Shown piece by piece: positions 15,695 through 24,625 of a stretch of DNA of 45,448 bases. Positions within the stretch are counted from its first letter, which is position 1; the number at the start of each line of letters is the position of its first letter. The position numbers and the translations under genes were made by a program. The notes below the pieces were generated by a model that worked only from the letters and a program-made list of their open reading frames with translations, made no database searches and had not been told where the DNA came from. The stretch comes from Bacillota bacterium (GTDB lineage Bacteria > Bacillota > UBA4882 > UBA10575): positions 1-45,448 of the forward strand of contig JAAYMP010000033.1 of assembly GCA_012521315.1 (NCBI GenBank), given 5' to 3'.

Positions 15695-16654
15695 TCACTC
15701 CAGATAGCGAAAGACTTCTTCGGCCGTGACCCCCGGGTGCAAAGCAATATTGATCGCCCCCGCCAAGGCCCGGGAAAGATCGGTGATCAGGACGTCGATC
15801 TCCTTCGGCGTCACAATCAAATCTTGAAAATAGGGGGAGAGCACCCGGTCAATAACGTCTTTCCGGTAAGCCTGAATAGAAGGCCCACCTAAGCTGGTAA
15901 TCTGTTCAAGGGCGTCGTAGATAATCGTCCGGGCTTCGACCACTGTGGGTACACCAATCGCGATCACCGGTACCCCCAAGGATTCAGCGGTCAACCCTAA
16001 CCGGTGGTTCCCCACCCCCGACCCGGGGTTAATGCCGGTGTTGGCAATCTGGACCGTGCTCCCCATCCGCTCCGTACTCCGGGAGGCCAGGGCATCAATG
16101 ACCAGGAGAAAAGCGGGTTTCACCCGTTGGACAATCCCGGCGACAATCTCTTTGGTTTCGATGCCGGTAAGCCCCAAAACGCCCGGCGACACGGCACAGA
16201 CCGGGCGCAGGCCGCCGCGTTTCTCCGGCGGGGCACTCTCAAAAAGATGCCTGGTCACCAGGATCTTCTCCACGACCTTGGGGCCGAGGGCGTCCGGGGT
16301 GGCGTTCCAGTTCCCCAACCCCACCACCAAACAGCTGGCTTCGTCGCTGAGCCGAAAACCGGCAATGAAGGTGCGGAGTTCCGCCGCAAGGACCTGGGCA
16401 ACCTCTTCCAACTCGTCCTTATCCCGTCCGCGGAGGGCCGGGGATTCAACCGTCACATAATAGCCTGGCTTTTTCCCCAAAGCTTGACCGGCTTCCGGGG
16501 TTTGGATGACCACCCGGGTGATCTTGGTGCTTCCCTTTTCTTCGGTGTAAGATTCAACGCCCGGTACGGAAGCGCCCCTTGCCCCCGCCACCAGTTGGTG
16601 GGTCTCCATTGCCAGGTCGGTGCGGATTTCACCCGGGGTCAATGGATAACTCAT
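15695..16654 (-). CDS. gpr: Germination protease GPR
   Basis: 319-residue aspartate-dependent endopeptidase (family A25) that degrades small acid-soluble spore proteins at germination. It is made as a zymogen in the forespore. The N-terminal IRTDLAMETHQ matches the propeptide cleavage region (IRTDLA/V-E) of Bacillus GPR, with about 16 residues removed. Further hallmarks are LVVGLGNWNATPDALGPKVV, AVSPGVLGLTGIETKEIV, VIDALASRSTERMGSTVQIA, NTGINPGSGVGNHRLGL and VPVIAIGVPTVVEART. It lies 25 bases after a small holin-fold membrane gene, probably one operon. No convincing sigma-G or sigma-F promoter was found in front. Confidence 0.97.
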   Translation of the reverse strand: MSYPLTPGEIRTDLAMETHQLVAGARGASVPGVESYTEEKGSTKITRVVIQTPEAGQALGKKPGYYVTVESPALRGRDKDELEEVAQVLAAELRTFIAGFRLSDEASCLVVGLGNWNATPDALGPKVVEKILVTRHLFESAPPEKRGGLRPVCAVSPGVLGLTGIETKEIVAGIVQRVKPAFLLVIDALASRSTERMGSTVQIANTGINPGSGVGNHRLGLTAESLGVPVIAIGVPTVVEARTIIYDALEQITSLGGPSIQAYRKDVIDRVLSPYFQDLIVTPKEIDVLITDLSRALAGAINIALHPGVTAEEVFRYLE

Positions 16655-16679
16655 TCGCGTGGCCTCCTTTGCCCTGCGT

Positions 16680-17006
16680 TTATCTTAATTCCGTCGGGAC
16701 GATGGCATCAATCACCCCAATCACCGCGGACGCCAACAAGGCACCGATGATTGACACTTCCATCGAGGCGACAATGAACTGGGTCAGATAAATGACGACC
16801 GCGGCGGTGAAAAAGCCGACCAGCCCCCGGCCCTGGGGAGAAACTTCCCGGCCAAAAAGGCTTTCGACGATATAACCGAGGACCGAAATCACCACGGCGG
16901 CAATGAGCGCCCCCACAAAGCCTCCCACTTTAAATCCCGGAACGAGAAAGCTTACAAACAACAAGACTAATGCGGAGACCACAAAGCGTATTACGGCACC
17001 AATCAT
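16680..17006 (-). CDS. YvlD-like membrane protein (phage-holin-4_2 family)
   Basis: 108 residues with four predicted membrane helices, matching the PF04020 'phage holin family 4' group that includes Bacillus YvlD. Examples are VVSALVLLFVSFLVPGFKV, then AAVVISVLGYIVESLFGR and AVIGVIDAIVPTEL. Despite the name, members are mostly chromosomal housekeeping membrane proteins of unknown role, and no phage genes surround it. GGGAGG lies 9 bases before the ATG. It is divergent from rpsT and upstream of gpr. Confidence 0.85.
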   Translation of the reverse strand: MIGAVIRFVVSALVLLFVSFLVPGFKVGGFVGALIAAVVISVLGYIVESLFGREVSPQGRGLVGFFTAAVVIYLTQFIVASMEVSIIGALLASAVIGVIDAIVPTELR

Positions 17007-17083
17007 AGAATTACCTCCCTTTCATATTCTTAATGTTATCCTCCCCCGGGGTCAGGCAAATTATGCTGAAATCAAGAAAGACC

Positions 17084-17112
17084 TTGCATTCGTTGGCGAA
17101 AAAGGTTAAAAT
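17084..17112 (+). promoter_or_regulatory. Sigma-A promoter of rpsT
   Basis: TTGCAT (17084-17089), 17-base spacer, TAAAAT (17107-17112). Predicted start of transcription is near 17119, leaving a leader of about 29 bases with GGGAGG. Confidence 0.8.
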
Positions 17113-17147
17113 ATAGTGAGCCGAAGGAATAGTGGGAGGTGAACTTG

Positions 17148-17423
17148 TTGCCCAATATCAAATCCGCCGAAAAAAGGGTTGTTATTTCTGAAACGCGCCG
17201 TTTACGGAACCGCAGTCAACGTTCCAAACTGAGAACCCTGGTCAAAAACACCCAGCAGGCCATGGAGACCGACCTTGAAAAAGCGCAAAACTTACTTACC
17301 CTTGCCATAAAAGAGCTGGATCAAGCCGCCAGTAAGGGACTGATCCATAAAAACGCCGCGGCCCGGAAAAAAAGCCGCCTGATGCGCCGATTCAACCAGC
17401 GGACAACGGCGATTAACGCCTGA
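17148..17423 (+). CDS. rpsT: 30S ribosomal protein S20
   Basis: About 91-residue basic helical protein that binds 16S rRNA in the small subunit. The family pattern is clear: PNIKSAEKRV at the N-terminus, RRLRNRSQRSKLRTLVKNT, then ELDQAASKGLIHKNAAARKK and SRLMRRFNQ. TTG at 17148 is chosen because it gives the canonical M-PNIKSA start and sits 8 bases after GGGAGG; TTG at 17145 and GTG at 17139 are less likely. It is a single-gene unit with its own promoter and terminator, convergent with holA, as in many Firmicutes. Confidence 0.97.
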   Translation: MPNIKSAEKRVVISETRRLRNRSQRSKLRTLVKNTQQAMETDLEKAQNLLTLAIKELDQAASKGLIHKNAAARKKSRLMRRFNQRTTAINA

Positions 17424-17451
17424 AAAACCGCCCGTTTTCACGGGCGGTTTT
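17424..17451. terminator. Bidirectional terminator between rpsT and holA
   Basis: AAAACCGCCCG-TTTTCA-CGGGCGGTTTT, an 11-pair hairpin with A and T runs on both sides. It serves rpsT on the plus strand and the holA operon on the minus strand. Confidence 0.93.
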
Positions 17452-17454
17452 GAC

Positions 17455-18480
17455 TTAAGTTCGGGTTTGTTTTTTCGTTAAAGCGGATCCCAAATCCAGG
17501 ACCACGGCGTACAGTTCCAACCCGGTCTCGGTTTGGCCGGTCTTCAAGCGGTAGTCGGCGGCCAAGATCCGCCGGTGGGCCCGGCGCAGTTGGGCAAAGG
17601 TCAAACCGGCGGCTTTGTTGCTTATTTTTTCCGCCACGTAGGGATGGCAGCCCAACTCCTTTTGGATTTCCTGGCCCCGCCCTGTCCGCAGCAGAAACCA
17701 GCCGAAAAGCATCCGGCGCACCTCGTTCCCCAAGAGGGCCAGAATCTTCGCCTCCGGCTCTCCCGCGGCCAACAGCCGGCGGAGGAGGTTCAACGCCACG
17801 CCGGTCTTTCCTTCCAGCGCCCCGTCGATCATGGCAAAGATATTCGTCTCCACCGCTTCCCCCAGCAGTGCACGCCATTCCGCCAAAGACGCCGGCTTCG
17901 CCCCCTGCGCACAGTAGGTTTTGATCTTCTCCAATTCGTTTTTCAAACTAAACAGCGAAGTACCTTTGGCTTCCAGCAACAGATCAAGTTCCTGGGGGGA
18001 TAGATCAAGACCTAACGCTTTCGCTTCCTGGCGGAGCCATCCCTTGGCCTCATAACCCTTTAAAGGCTCGCAATACACCGTCTCCACCAAAGTCTTTAAC
18101 TGTTTAACCTCTTTTTTCCTCTGGTCCAGGCTCCGGGCGGTCATGATCAGGAAAACCTCCGGCGGTAACTGGGGAAGCGCCACCAGGAGCGCCTCTTCCT
18201 GGGCCGCTTTCATCTCTTCCAACCCTCTGAGGACCAAAAGGCGCCTGGCACTAAAGAGAGGAGCGGTCGCCAACTCGGTCCGGAGGAGCGGCGCGTCCGC
18301 CTCTTTGGTCTCCAGCACCACCACGTTAAAATCCCCCTCGGTGTCTTGGAAAAGCAACTGTTTTATCCGGTCGATCCCGGTGGCCATCCAGTATTCCTCT
18401 TCCCCCAAAAACAAGACGGGCCTGGTCAGACGGGCGCGCCCTTTTTGCTGCAAACTGTAGAGAAAATCGGATGCTTTCAT
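17455..18480 (-). CDS. holA: DNA polymerase III delta subunit
   Basis: 341-residue clamp-loader subunit that opens the beta sliding clamp. The N-terminal PVLFLGEEEYWMATGIDRIK, a central helical domain with LKNELEKIKTYC, and the C-terminal NLLRRLLAAGEPEAKILALL with YRLKTGQTETGLELYAVVLD fit the HolA family. It starts inside the comEC stop (4-base overlap), so clamp-loader and competence genes are transcribed together here. A partner delta' subunit is encoded at 29.7 kb. Confidence 0.93.
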   Translation of the reverse strand: MKASDFLYSLQQKGRARLTRPVLFLGEEEYWMATGIDRIKQLLFQDTEGDFNVVVLETKEADAPLLRTELATAPLFSARRLLVLRGLEEMKAAQEEALLVALPQLPPEVFLIMTARSLDQRKKEVKQLKTLVETVYCEPLKGYEAKGWLRQEAKALGLDLSPQELDLLLEAKGTSLFSLKNELEKIKTYCAQGAKPASLAEWRALLGEAVETNIFAMIDGALEGKTGVALNLLRRLLAAGEPEAKILALLGNEVRRMLFGWFLLRTGRGQEIQKELGCHPYVAEKISNKAAGLTFAQLRRAHRRILAADYRLKTGQTETGLELYAVVLDLGSALTKKQTRT

Positions 18481-20813
18481 CTTCCAACCTCACTTTTGAC
18501 CTGAATCCGGGCCGGACGCCCCCGTCGGCCCGGACGGATCCGAAAGGTTAGCCGGCCCCTTTGGTCGGTGCGGTAGACTTTAACTCCGGTTTCGTCCAAC
18601 CGGGAAAGCACGGCCGGCTCCGGATGGCCAAAGGGGTTACCGGCCCCCACACTGATCACCCCGAATTCAGGGTGCACCTTCGCCAGCCACGCCCCGCCGG
18701 TCCCGCTCGCGCTGCCATGGTGGCCCACCTTCAAGAGATTAGCCCGGAGGCCATCACCGTAGACGGCAACCAGCCGCGCTTCGCCCGGGGCTTCCAGATC
18801 CCCCGCCAGGAGGATCCGTACCGAATACCAGTCCAAAAGCAAAACAAGGGAATTGTTGTTCAAATCCGACCCCGGCGGGGCGGCCGCCGGCGGGTGGAGC
18901 ACCAGTCCTTTCAGATCGCCGACGTGAAGCGTCGTCCCCTCGACACCCTGCCGCAGCGGGATTCCGCGTTCCAGGGCTAGCGTGAGGAACCTTTCGTAAA
19001 GCCGGGTCGTGTGGGCGTAACCGCTCTCCAGGATCTGGGCCACTGCGATCCGGCCGTCTTCCAAAAGGCGCACGACGCCGCCGAGATGATCTTCATGGGC
19101 GTGGGTCACGACCACCAAATCAAGGGCCTGGATCCCGCTGGCCTGTAGATAAGGGCGGATCTCCCGGGTGTAAGCGCCCGTTTCCCCGCCGTCAACCAGA
19201 AGATGATAGTCCCCCGGGACGGAGATTAAAACCGCATCACCCTGCCCCACATTGAAGAAGACCAGCTCGAGGCAGGGCGTTAAATCCTGGACCAGATAGT
19301 AACCGGTAACCACCAGGGCCACCAACAACAAGACCAGAAGGGTATGGAATAAGGGCAGCCTTCTTTTTTTAGTCACCGGATTAACCGTCATTCCCCAAGT
19401 GAGCAAAAAGATCACCCCATAACTCGCCCCCACCGTCAACCACGGCCAAGGCGGGAAACGAAGATATCCCGGCCAAGACGCCAGAAAAACCGCCAGCCGC
19501 CAAAAGCCTTCAATAATGACCGCGTTTCCGGCGTTGAGCAGGCGCGCCAACGGCGGAAAGACCATGCCAGCCAACGCCGCCACCAAACCGGTTTGCACGG
19601 CCAAACCGGCCAACGGCACCAACAGCAAATTGGCCAGCGGCGCCAAGAGGGAGAATCCGCCGTAAACCTTGGCGACCAATGGTGTTACCATCAACTGGGC
19701 GGCTAAAGAAAGAAAAAAGGGGCGGCCTTTGGCAAACCAGGAATAAGCAGCCCAAGATTGTTCCCACCGGGGATAGACCACCAACAAACCAACACAAGCC
19801 GCCACCGAAAGCCAAAACCCGAGGGCAAAAACCTCCAGGGGGCGGAGGAGCATGATGATCAGGGCCGCGGCGGCCAGGTGCAGCGGCGGATGCGTCTGGC
19901 GCCGCGTCAGATCGCCAAACAAAGCCAGTAAACCCATGATCCCCGCCCGCAAAGCGGGGGCGCCGCCGCCGGCTACCAAGAGAAAAAGGAGAACGGCCGG
20001 CACCGCCAGGATCCCCAGCACCCGGTCGGATAACCGGACGGCTTTCCCCAAACCCCAAAGCAGGCTAAGCCAAAACGTGAAATGGAGCCCGCTGACGGAG
20101 AGTAAATGGGCAATCCCGACCCGTTCAAAGGTCAGCGCCGGCAAGCCCGGTTCCCGTCGCCCCAGAAGCATCCCGTGGAGGAGCGTCGCCGCCCGCGGCG
20201 GCAAGGTCTCTTCTCCAACCGCAATTAACTTACGTTGCGCGGCGTTGACCAAGCGGCCTACCACCGAAACCCGCCCGTGGCCGTACACGGTCGGTTCGCC
20301 TTGGACCAGCAGCCCGCCGGCGATCCGCTCCCGGACCCATTCCGACCCGGCCTGTCGCTCGGCACCGAACAAACGGCCCTCGAGCACCAGGCGCTGGCCG
20401 TAGTGGTAAGTCCCCGGGTCAGGCAGGAAGACTTCCACTCGCGGCCGGACGGTTAAATCCGCGCCGTCCAGTACCTCGACCCGAAAAGCAAACCTTGAAC
20501 CCTCCCGCCACGGGGCTGGCGTCTCGAGCACCGACCCGGTCACCGCCACGGTCTGGCCATAGTGGCCGGCCAGCACCGCCTGGTGGCGGAAGTGGAACCA
20601 GGCCTCGGTTCCTCCCAATATCACCCCAAACAGCAAACAAAAAACCAGCCCGCTTCCATTGCACCGCCGGAGCCGCCACCCGCCGAAAAACAGGAGAAGG
20701 CCGCCGACAAAAAAGAGGAGGACCACCGTGCTCCGGAGCCCGACATGCCATCCGGCGATGATCCCGCCGCCCAGAAAAAAAGGGGCCCAAAGGAGAGGGG
20801 AGCGGAAAGTCAT
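18477..20813 (-). CDS. comEC: DNA uptake channel ComEC/Rec2
   Basis: 778-residue polytopic protein forming the membrane channel for transforming single-stranded DNA. The N-terminal part (about 1-200) has membrane helices and a DUF4131/OB-like domain. The central competence domain (about 215-490) begins with TLLHGMLLGRREPGLPA and HLLSVSGLHFTFWL. The C-terminal metallo-beta-lactamase domain (about 510-765) carries NVGQGDAVLI, VVTHAHEDHLGG, ILLAGDLEAPGE and LLKVGHHGSASGT, so the metal ligands look intact. It overlaps comEA and holA by 4 bases each. comEB is not present between them. Confidence 0.96.
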   Translation of the reverse strand: MTFRSPLLWAPFFLGGGIIAGWHVGLRSTVVLLFFVGGLLLFFGGWRLRRCNGSGLVFCLLFGVILGGTEAWFHFRHQAVLAGHYGQTVAVTGSVLETPAPWREGSRFAFRVEVLDGADLTVRPRVEVFLPDPGTYHYGQRLVLEGRLFGAERQAGSEWVRERIAGGLLVQGEPTVYGHGRVSVVGRLVNAAQRKLIAVGEETLPPRAATLLHGMLLGRREPGLPALTFERVGIAHLLSVSGLHFTFWLSLLWGLGKAVRLSDRVLGILAVPAVLLFLLVAGGGAPALRAGIMGLLALFGDLTRRQTHPPLHLAAAALIIMLLRPLEVFALGFWLSVAACVGLLVVYPRWEQSWAAYSWFAKGRPFFLSLAAQLMVTPLVAKVYGGFSLLAPLANLLLVPLAGLAVQTGLVAALAGMVFPPLARLLNAGNAVIIEGFWRLAVFLASWPGYLRFPPWPWLTVGASYGVIFLLTWGMTVNPVTKKRRLPLFHTLLVLLLVALVVTGYYLVQDLTPCLELVFFNVGQGDAVLISVPGDYHLLVDGGETGAYTREIRPYLQASGIQALDLVVVTHAHEDHLGGVVRLLEDGRIAVAQILESGYAHTTRLYERFLTLALERGIPLRQGVEGTTLHVGDLKGLVLHPPAAAPPGSDLNNNSLVLLLDWYSVRILLAGDLEAPGEARLVAVYGDGLRANLLKVGHHGSASGTGGAWLAKVHPEFGVISVGAGNPFGHPEPAVLSRLDETGVKVYRTDQRGRLTFRIRPGRRGRPARIQVKSEVGR

Positions 20814-21310
20814 TCTTTAATTACAAGATAAGGCCGGATTTTGGCCAGGGTTTTTTCACCGATCCCCTTCACCGCCAGCAGATCGTCGATGGTCTGGAAC
20901 TTCCCCACCGTCTCCCGGTATTCAATGATCCGGGCGGCCAGAACCGGTCCGATCCCCGGTAAAATCTGCAGCTCTTCGTAGCTCGCCGTATTCGGGTCAA
21001 GACGGAAGGAAGCAGCTTCCTCCGCCGCCGCGTCACCGGGGGGAACGGGCGCTGCTTCGCCGGCCGCACTTTCCTCCGGCCCCGTTTCGCCCGGTGGTTT
21101 CATAGCGCCGGCCCACCCCACGACCAGTTTTGTTCCTTCCCGGACCGGACCGGGCCAGGCCACTTCCACCGGGGCCACCAGATGTACCTCCACGTCGCCC
21201 CGGGAAAGGGCACGGAAGCCCAAGCGAACCGCGCCAAGCAAAACCGCGGCCGCCAGCAGCAGGAGAACTCTCCTTTGCTGCCTCGATAGTTCGTTAAGCA
21301 TCCTTTTCAC
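20810..21310 (-). CDS. comEA: Competence DNA receptor ComEA
   Basis: 166-residue membrane-anchored DNA-binding protein that captures double-stranded DNA outside the membrane and hands it to ComEC. There is one N-terminal membrane helix (about 13-30), a small beta-rich middle (DVEVHLVAPVEVAWPGPV) which resembles the SLBB-type segment of Gram-positive ComEA, a Pro/Glu/Ala-rich linker (80-105), and a C-terminal helix-hairpin-helix pair: NTASYEELQILPGIGPVLAA and DLLAVKGIGEKTLAKIRPYL. It is coupled to comEC by a 4-base overlap and follows recN by 30 bases. Confidence 0.95.
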   Translation of the reverse strand: MKRMLNELSRQQRRVLLLLAAAVLLGAVRLGFRALSRGDVEVHLVAPVEVAWPGPVREGTKLVVGWAGAMKPPGETGPEESAAGEAAPVPPGDAAAEEAASFRLDPNTASYEELQILPGIGPVLAARIIEYRETVGKFQTIDDLLAVKGIGEKTLAKIRPYLVIKE

Positions 21311-21340
21311 CTCACGTCACCCATTGTTCCCTGAGCGGCG

Positions 21341-23110
21341 TCAAGGTTGCGGGATAATCCTCCGTTCTGTTCCGCTCTTTTCCAAACGCAAAGTCGCCGC
21401 GAGCTGCAGCATCTCGCGGGCATGCTCGCGCGTGGTGGTCGTCACCTCCGCCCCGCCAAGCATCCGGGCGAGTTCCTCGACCCGTTCCCCTTGGTCCAAA
21501 GCGCGGACCCTGATCGTTGTCCGCTCCTCGCGCGTTCTTTTTTCAATATAATAATGGTGATGGGCCAGACTGGCAATCTGGGGAAGATGGGTGACACAGA
21601 TCACCTGGTGGGTACAGCCCAAAAGCAAAAGTTTCTCCGCCACCGCTTGCGCCGTCCGCCCACCAATCCCGCTGTCAATCTCGTCAAAAACCATGGCCGG
21701 AATCTGATCGGCTTCAGCCAGGATCACCTTCAACACCAACATTAAACGGGAAAGCTCCCCACCCGACGCGATCCGCGCCAGCGGCCGCAGGCCTTCGCCC
21801 GGGTTCGGCGCCACCAAAAATTCCACCTGGTCAATGCCGTCTTTCCCCACCGCCACGCGTTCACCATTGATGGTGAGCCCGTCCCGGGGATCGGGCGTCC
21901 GGTTCAACGCCACTTTAAAGAGGGTTTTTCCCATATTCACCTCGTGCAACTGTTGCATGACAGCCGTCTCCAAACGGTCCGCCGTCTCCCGCCGCAAGGC
22001 CGAGAGGGCTTCCACCGCCCGGCCCAATTCCGCTTCCAGGTTTGCCAACTGCTGCGTGAGTTCCTGCTGCCGTGCGGTCCGGTCGCTGAGGGAAGCCAGT
22101 TCCTTGCGTAACTTCGCGGCGTAGGCCAGGATTTCCGGGATTCCCTGGCCGTACTTCCTTTTCAGCTTGGCGATCTCATCCAGCCGTGCTTCCACTTGGT
22201 TAAGGCGTTCCGGGTCGAAGGTAATCTGATCCCGGTAGGAACGGAGCTCCCGGGTCAGTTCTTCAACCTCGCAGGCCACCCGGTTGGTCGTCTCAACCCA
22301 CGGTTTTAAATGCGGATCAATCTCCGCCGCTTTGGTCAAGGCTTCCACACTGGTCCCTAAGAGATCCAGGGCGGCCACCCCGTCATCCGCCCCGTAAAAA
22401 CGGTGGTAAGCTTCGGAAATATAGGTATAAAGCCGTTCCGCACCGGCCAGGAGATTCCGTTCCCGGGTTAACTCTTCTTCTTCGCCCGGTTGCAACTGGG
22501 CGGCTTCAATCTCCTGCAACTGGAAGCCGAACAACTCCACCCGCCGCTTTTCCTCGGCTTCGTCCATCTCCAGGTCGGCCAGTTCCTTCTTGACCCCCTG
22601 CCATTTGGTGTATAACTCCGCCACCCGAGCGGCTTCTTCTTTGGTCTGCTCGCCGCCAAACCGGTCCAGGAGCGCCCGCTGGAAAACGGGGGAGAACAGG
22701 GACTGGTGTTCATGCTGGCCATGGATATCCATAAGTAAACGACCGACCTCATTAAGGGTGAGGACGGTCACGTTCTGGCCGTTCACCCGGCACCGGCTGC
22801 GCCCGGACATTTTGATCTCCCGGCTGACCACCAGGAGACGGTCGTCGCCGACCGGGATCCCCCAGTCGGCAAGGAGGCGATCAAGCTCCGGACGCTCTTC
22901 CAGTTCAAAAACCCCTTCAATTAAAGCCGCTTCGGCCCCCGCCCGGATCTGTTCCCACGAGGAACGTCCGCCCAAAAGCAAGCTGACCGTATCAATTATG
23001 ATCGATTTCCCGGCCCCCGTCTCACCGGTCAAAACATTAAACCCTGGTCCAAACTCCAGGTTTAACCGGTCAATCAGGGCAAAGTTTTCGATCATCAGCT
23101 CGCGCAGCAT
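21341..23110 (-). CDS. recN: DNA repair protein RecN
   Basis: 589-residue SMC-like ATPase acting at double-strand breaks. The Walker A motif is GETGAGKSIIIDTVSLLLGG (about residue 30). A long coiled-coil middle region spans about 150-370. The ABC signature SGGELSRLMLVLKVILA (about 465) and the Walker B FDEIDSGIGGRTAQAVAEKL (about 493) are present, and DIHGQHEHQSLF near 130 is a family hallmark. It follows argR by 4 bases. The usual order nadK-argR-recN is kept, but recN is followed by comEA rather than spoIVB-spo0A. Confidence 0.97.
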   Translation of the reverse strand: MLRELMIENFALIDRLNLEFGPGFNVLTGETGAGKSIIIDTVSLLLGGRSSWEQIRAGAEAALIEGVFELEERPELDRLLADWGIPVGDDRLLVVSREIKMSGRSRCRVNGQNVTVLTLNEVGRLLMDIHGQHEHQSLFSPVFQRALLDRFGGEQTKEEAARVAELYTKWQGVKKELADLEMDEAEEKRRVELFGFQLQEIEAAQLQPGEEEELTRERNLLAGAERLYTYISEAYHRFYGADDGVAALDLLGTSVEALTKAAEIDPHLKPWVETTNRVACEVEELTRELRSYRDQITFDPERLNQVEARLDEIAKLKRKYGQGIPEILAYAAKLRKELASLSDRTARQQELTQQLANLEAELGRAVEALSALRRETADRLETAVMQQLHEVNMGKTLFKVALNRTPDPRDGLTINGERVAVGKDGIDQVEFLVAPNPGEGLRPLARIASGGELSRLMLVLKVILAEADQIPAMVFDEIDSGIGGRTAQAVAEKLLLLGCTHQVICVTHLPQIASLAHHHYYIEKRTREERTTIRVRALDQGERVEELARMLGGAEVTTTTREHAREMLQLAATLRLEKSGTERRIIPQP

Positions 23111-23114
23111 CCTC

Positions 23115-23567
23115 TTACCTCCTCAACTTATACAACCGCTCCAATACTTGTTCAACTTGGTCTTTCCGCCGGACAATCACCAGGATCGAATCGTCCCCGG
23201 CGATTGTCCCCATCACCTCATTCCAATCCAGATCATCTAAAGCCGCCGCCACCCCATTGGCGGCCCCGCTGGTCGTTTTGATCATGATCAGATTATCGGT
23301 GTGGTCAATACTGATCACGGTGCCCTCAAACATCCGTTCCGCCCGCTTTAAAAGATCGGGAAAACTACGGTCCAAAGGCAGCGCATAACGGTAGCCCCCA
23401 CTGGGCGTCGGTACTTTAATGAGACCAAGTTCCTTAATGTCCCGGGAAAGGGTAGCCTGGGTCACTTCGATCCCTTCGGCTTTCAGCGCTGCCCCAAGCG
23501 CTTCTTGGGTCTCGATCGATTTTTCCTTTATGATCGACAGGATCAAACCGTGGCGACGGGCTTTCAT
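23115..23567 (-). CDS. argR: Arginine repressor ArgR/AhrC
   Basis: 150-residue arginine-responsive regulator. The N-terminal winged helix (about 5-70) has LILSIIKEKSIETQEALGAA and VTQATLSRDIKELGLIKVPT. The C-terminal hexamerisation and arginine-binding domain has NGVAAALDDLDWNEVMGTIA then GDDSILVIVR, with the paired Asp that contact arginine. In Bacillus it represses arginine synthesis and activates catabolism. It lies between nadK (49 bases) and recN (4 bases), a conserved placement in Bacilli and Clostridia. No arginine genes are in the window. Confidence 0.96.
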   Translation of the reverse strand: MKARRHGLILSIIKEKSIETQEALGAALKAEGIEVTQATLSRDIKELGLIKVPTPSGGYRYALPLDRSFPDLLKRAERMFEGTVISIDHTDNLIMIKTTSGAANGVAAALDDLDWNEVMGTIAGDDSILVIVRRKDQVEQVLERLYKLRR

Positions 23568-23615
23568 CCTTTACCCTCCCTTTTGGCCTTGCGATGTTAC
23601 ACAACGCAAAAGCCT

Positions 23616-24473
23616 TTACAATTTTCCTTCTTTTACCTTCTCGCGCAGTATATGATAGAAGCTTTTCTCCTTAAAACGAATGAATTTGGTCCGGTGCAGA
23701 GCCGTATAGATTTTGATCCCATCTCCGGCCTCCAAGCCCAGACATTCCTGGCCGTCGGCGGTGAGCAGCACTTCTTGGGGGGAAGCCGTAAATTTAATCT
23801 CAATGACCGCACTACTGTCGACCACCAAAGGACGGTTAAAGAGCGAGTGGGCGCAGATCGGAGTCAGCACCAAAGCGGACAATTGGGGTGAAACAATTGG
23901 TCCCCCCGCCGACAAGGAATAGGCCGTAGAGCCGGTCGGCGTGGCGACGATCAACCCGTCCGCCGCCAACATTCCGGTAAAAAACCCGTCAATGAGCAGT
24001 TCGAGCCGGAGCATCCGGGAGAAGTGGCCTTTACTGATCACGATATCGTTCAAGCCGATCAAACAAGCCCGCTGCTTGCTGGCGCTGGCCACCTCCGCGT
24101 TGACCATAATCCGGTTTTCCACCATAAACTCGCCCTTCCGGAGCTTGTCCACGGCAATTTCCAGTTCTTTATCTTCCACTTCAGTTAAAAAGCCCAGGTG
24201 CCCCAGGTTGATGCCGAAGATCGGAATCTCCCAGGGGTAAAGCCGCCGGGCCAGCGACAAAAGCGCGCCATCGCCACCCAGAACCACACCATAGTCCAAC
24301 CGGGCCGGCAAATCCTGTTCCCGGCAGCCCAGTTCACTGACGTCCAGCCGCGCGGCGCTTTCCTCTTCCATCACCACCTGAAAACCGGCCTGGGTCAAAA
24401 GGTCGATTAGTTTATGGGCGACTCGAACCGCTTCCGGTTTTTCCAAAAGAGGGAATACGCCTATTCTTTTCAT
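23616..24473 (-). CDS. nadK: NAD kinase
   Basis: About 285-residue ATP-NAD kinase that makes NADP. The N-terminal Rossmann-like half contains VVLGGDGALLSLARRL (GGDG motif, about residue 85) and FGINLGHLGFLTEVEDKEL. The C-terminal beta-rich half has LIGLNDIVISKGHFSRML, then DGLIVATPTGSTAYSLSAGG and ICAHSLFNRPLVV. ATG at 24473 is preferred (GAGGTG upstream) over TTG one codon earlier. It heads nadK-argR-recN. Together with the NAD synthetase at 38-39.6 kb it covers two late steps of pyridine nucleotide formation. Confidence 0.96.
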   Translation of the reverse strand: MKRIGVFPLLEKPEAVRVAHKLIDLLTQAGFQVVMEEESAARLDVSELGCREQDLPARLDYGVVLGGDGALLSLARRLYPWEIPIFGINLGHLGFLTEVEDKELEIAVDKLRKGEFMVENRIMVNAEVASASKQRACLIGLNDIVISKGHFSRMLRLELLIDGFFTGMLAADGLIVATPTGSTAYSLSAGGPIVSPQLSALVLTPICAHSLFNRPLVVDSSAVIEIKFTASPQEVLLTADGQECLGLEAGDGIKIYTALHRTKFIRFKEKSFYHILREKVKEGKL

Positions 24474-24625
24474 CAATTACACCTCAGTTCTGGCCTGTCC
24501 CTTTATAATTATTCATTAGATCTCAGTGAAATCCTGCATGAAGGAGATCAAAGACTCATAGTTTTATATCATTAGCCACCCGAACCGGCCGGCCGATAAA
24601 AGCGTGCGCAAAGGGGCTTGGTCCG

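Noticed and set aside
16680..17006. 'Phage holin' gene as a sign of a prophage
   Set aside because: The PF04020 family is mostly chromosomal, and no other phage gene is near; it sits with gpr and rpsT.
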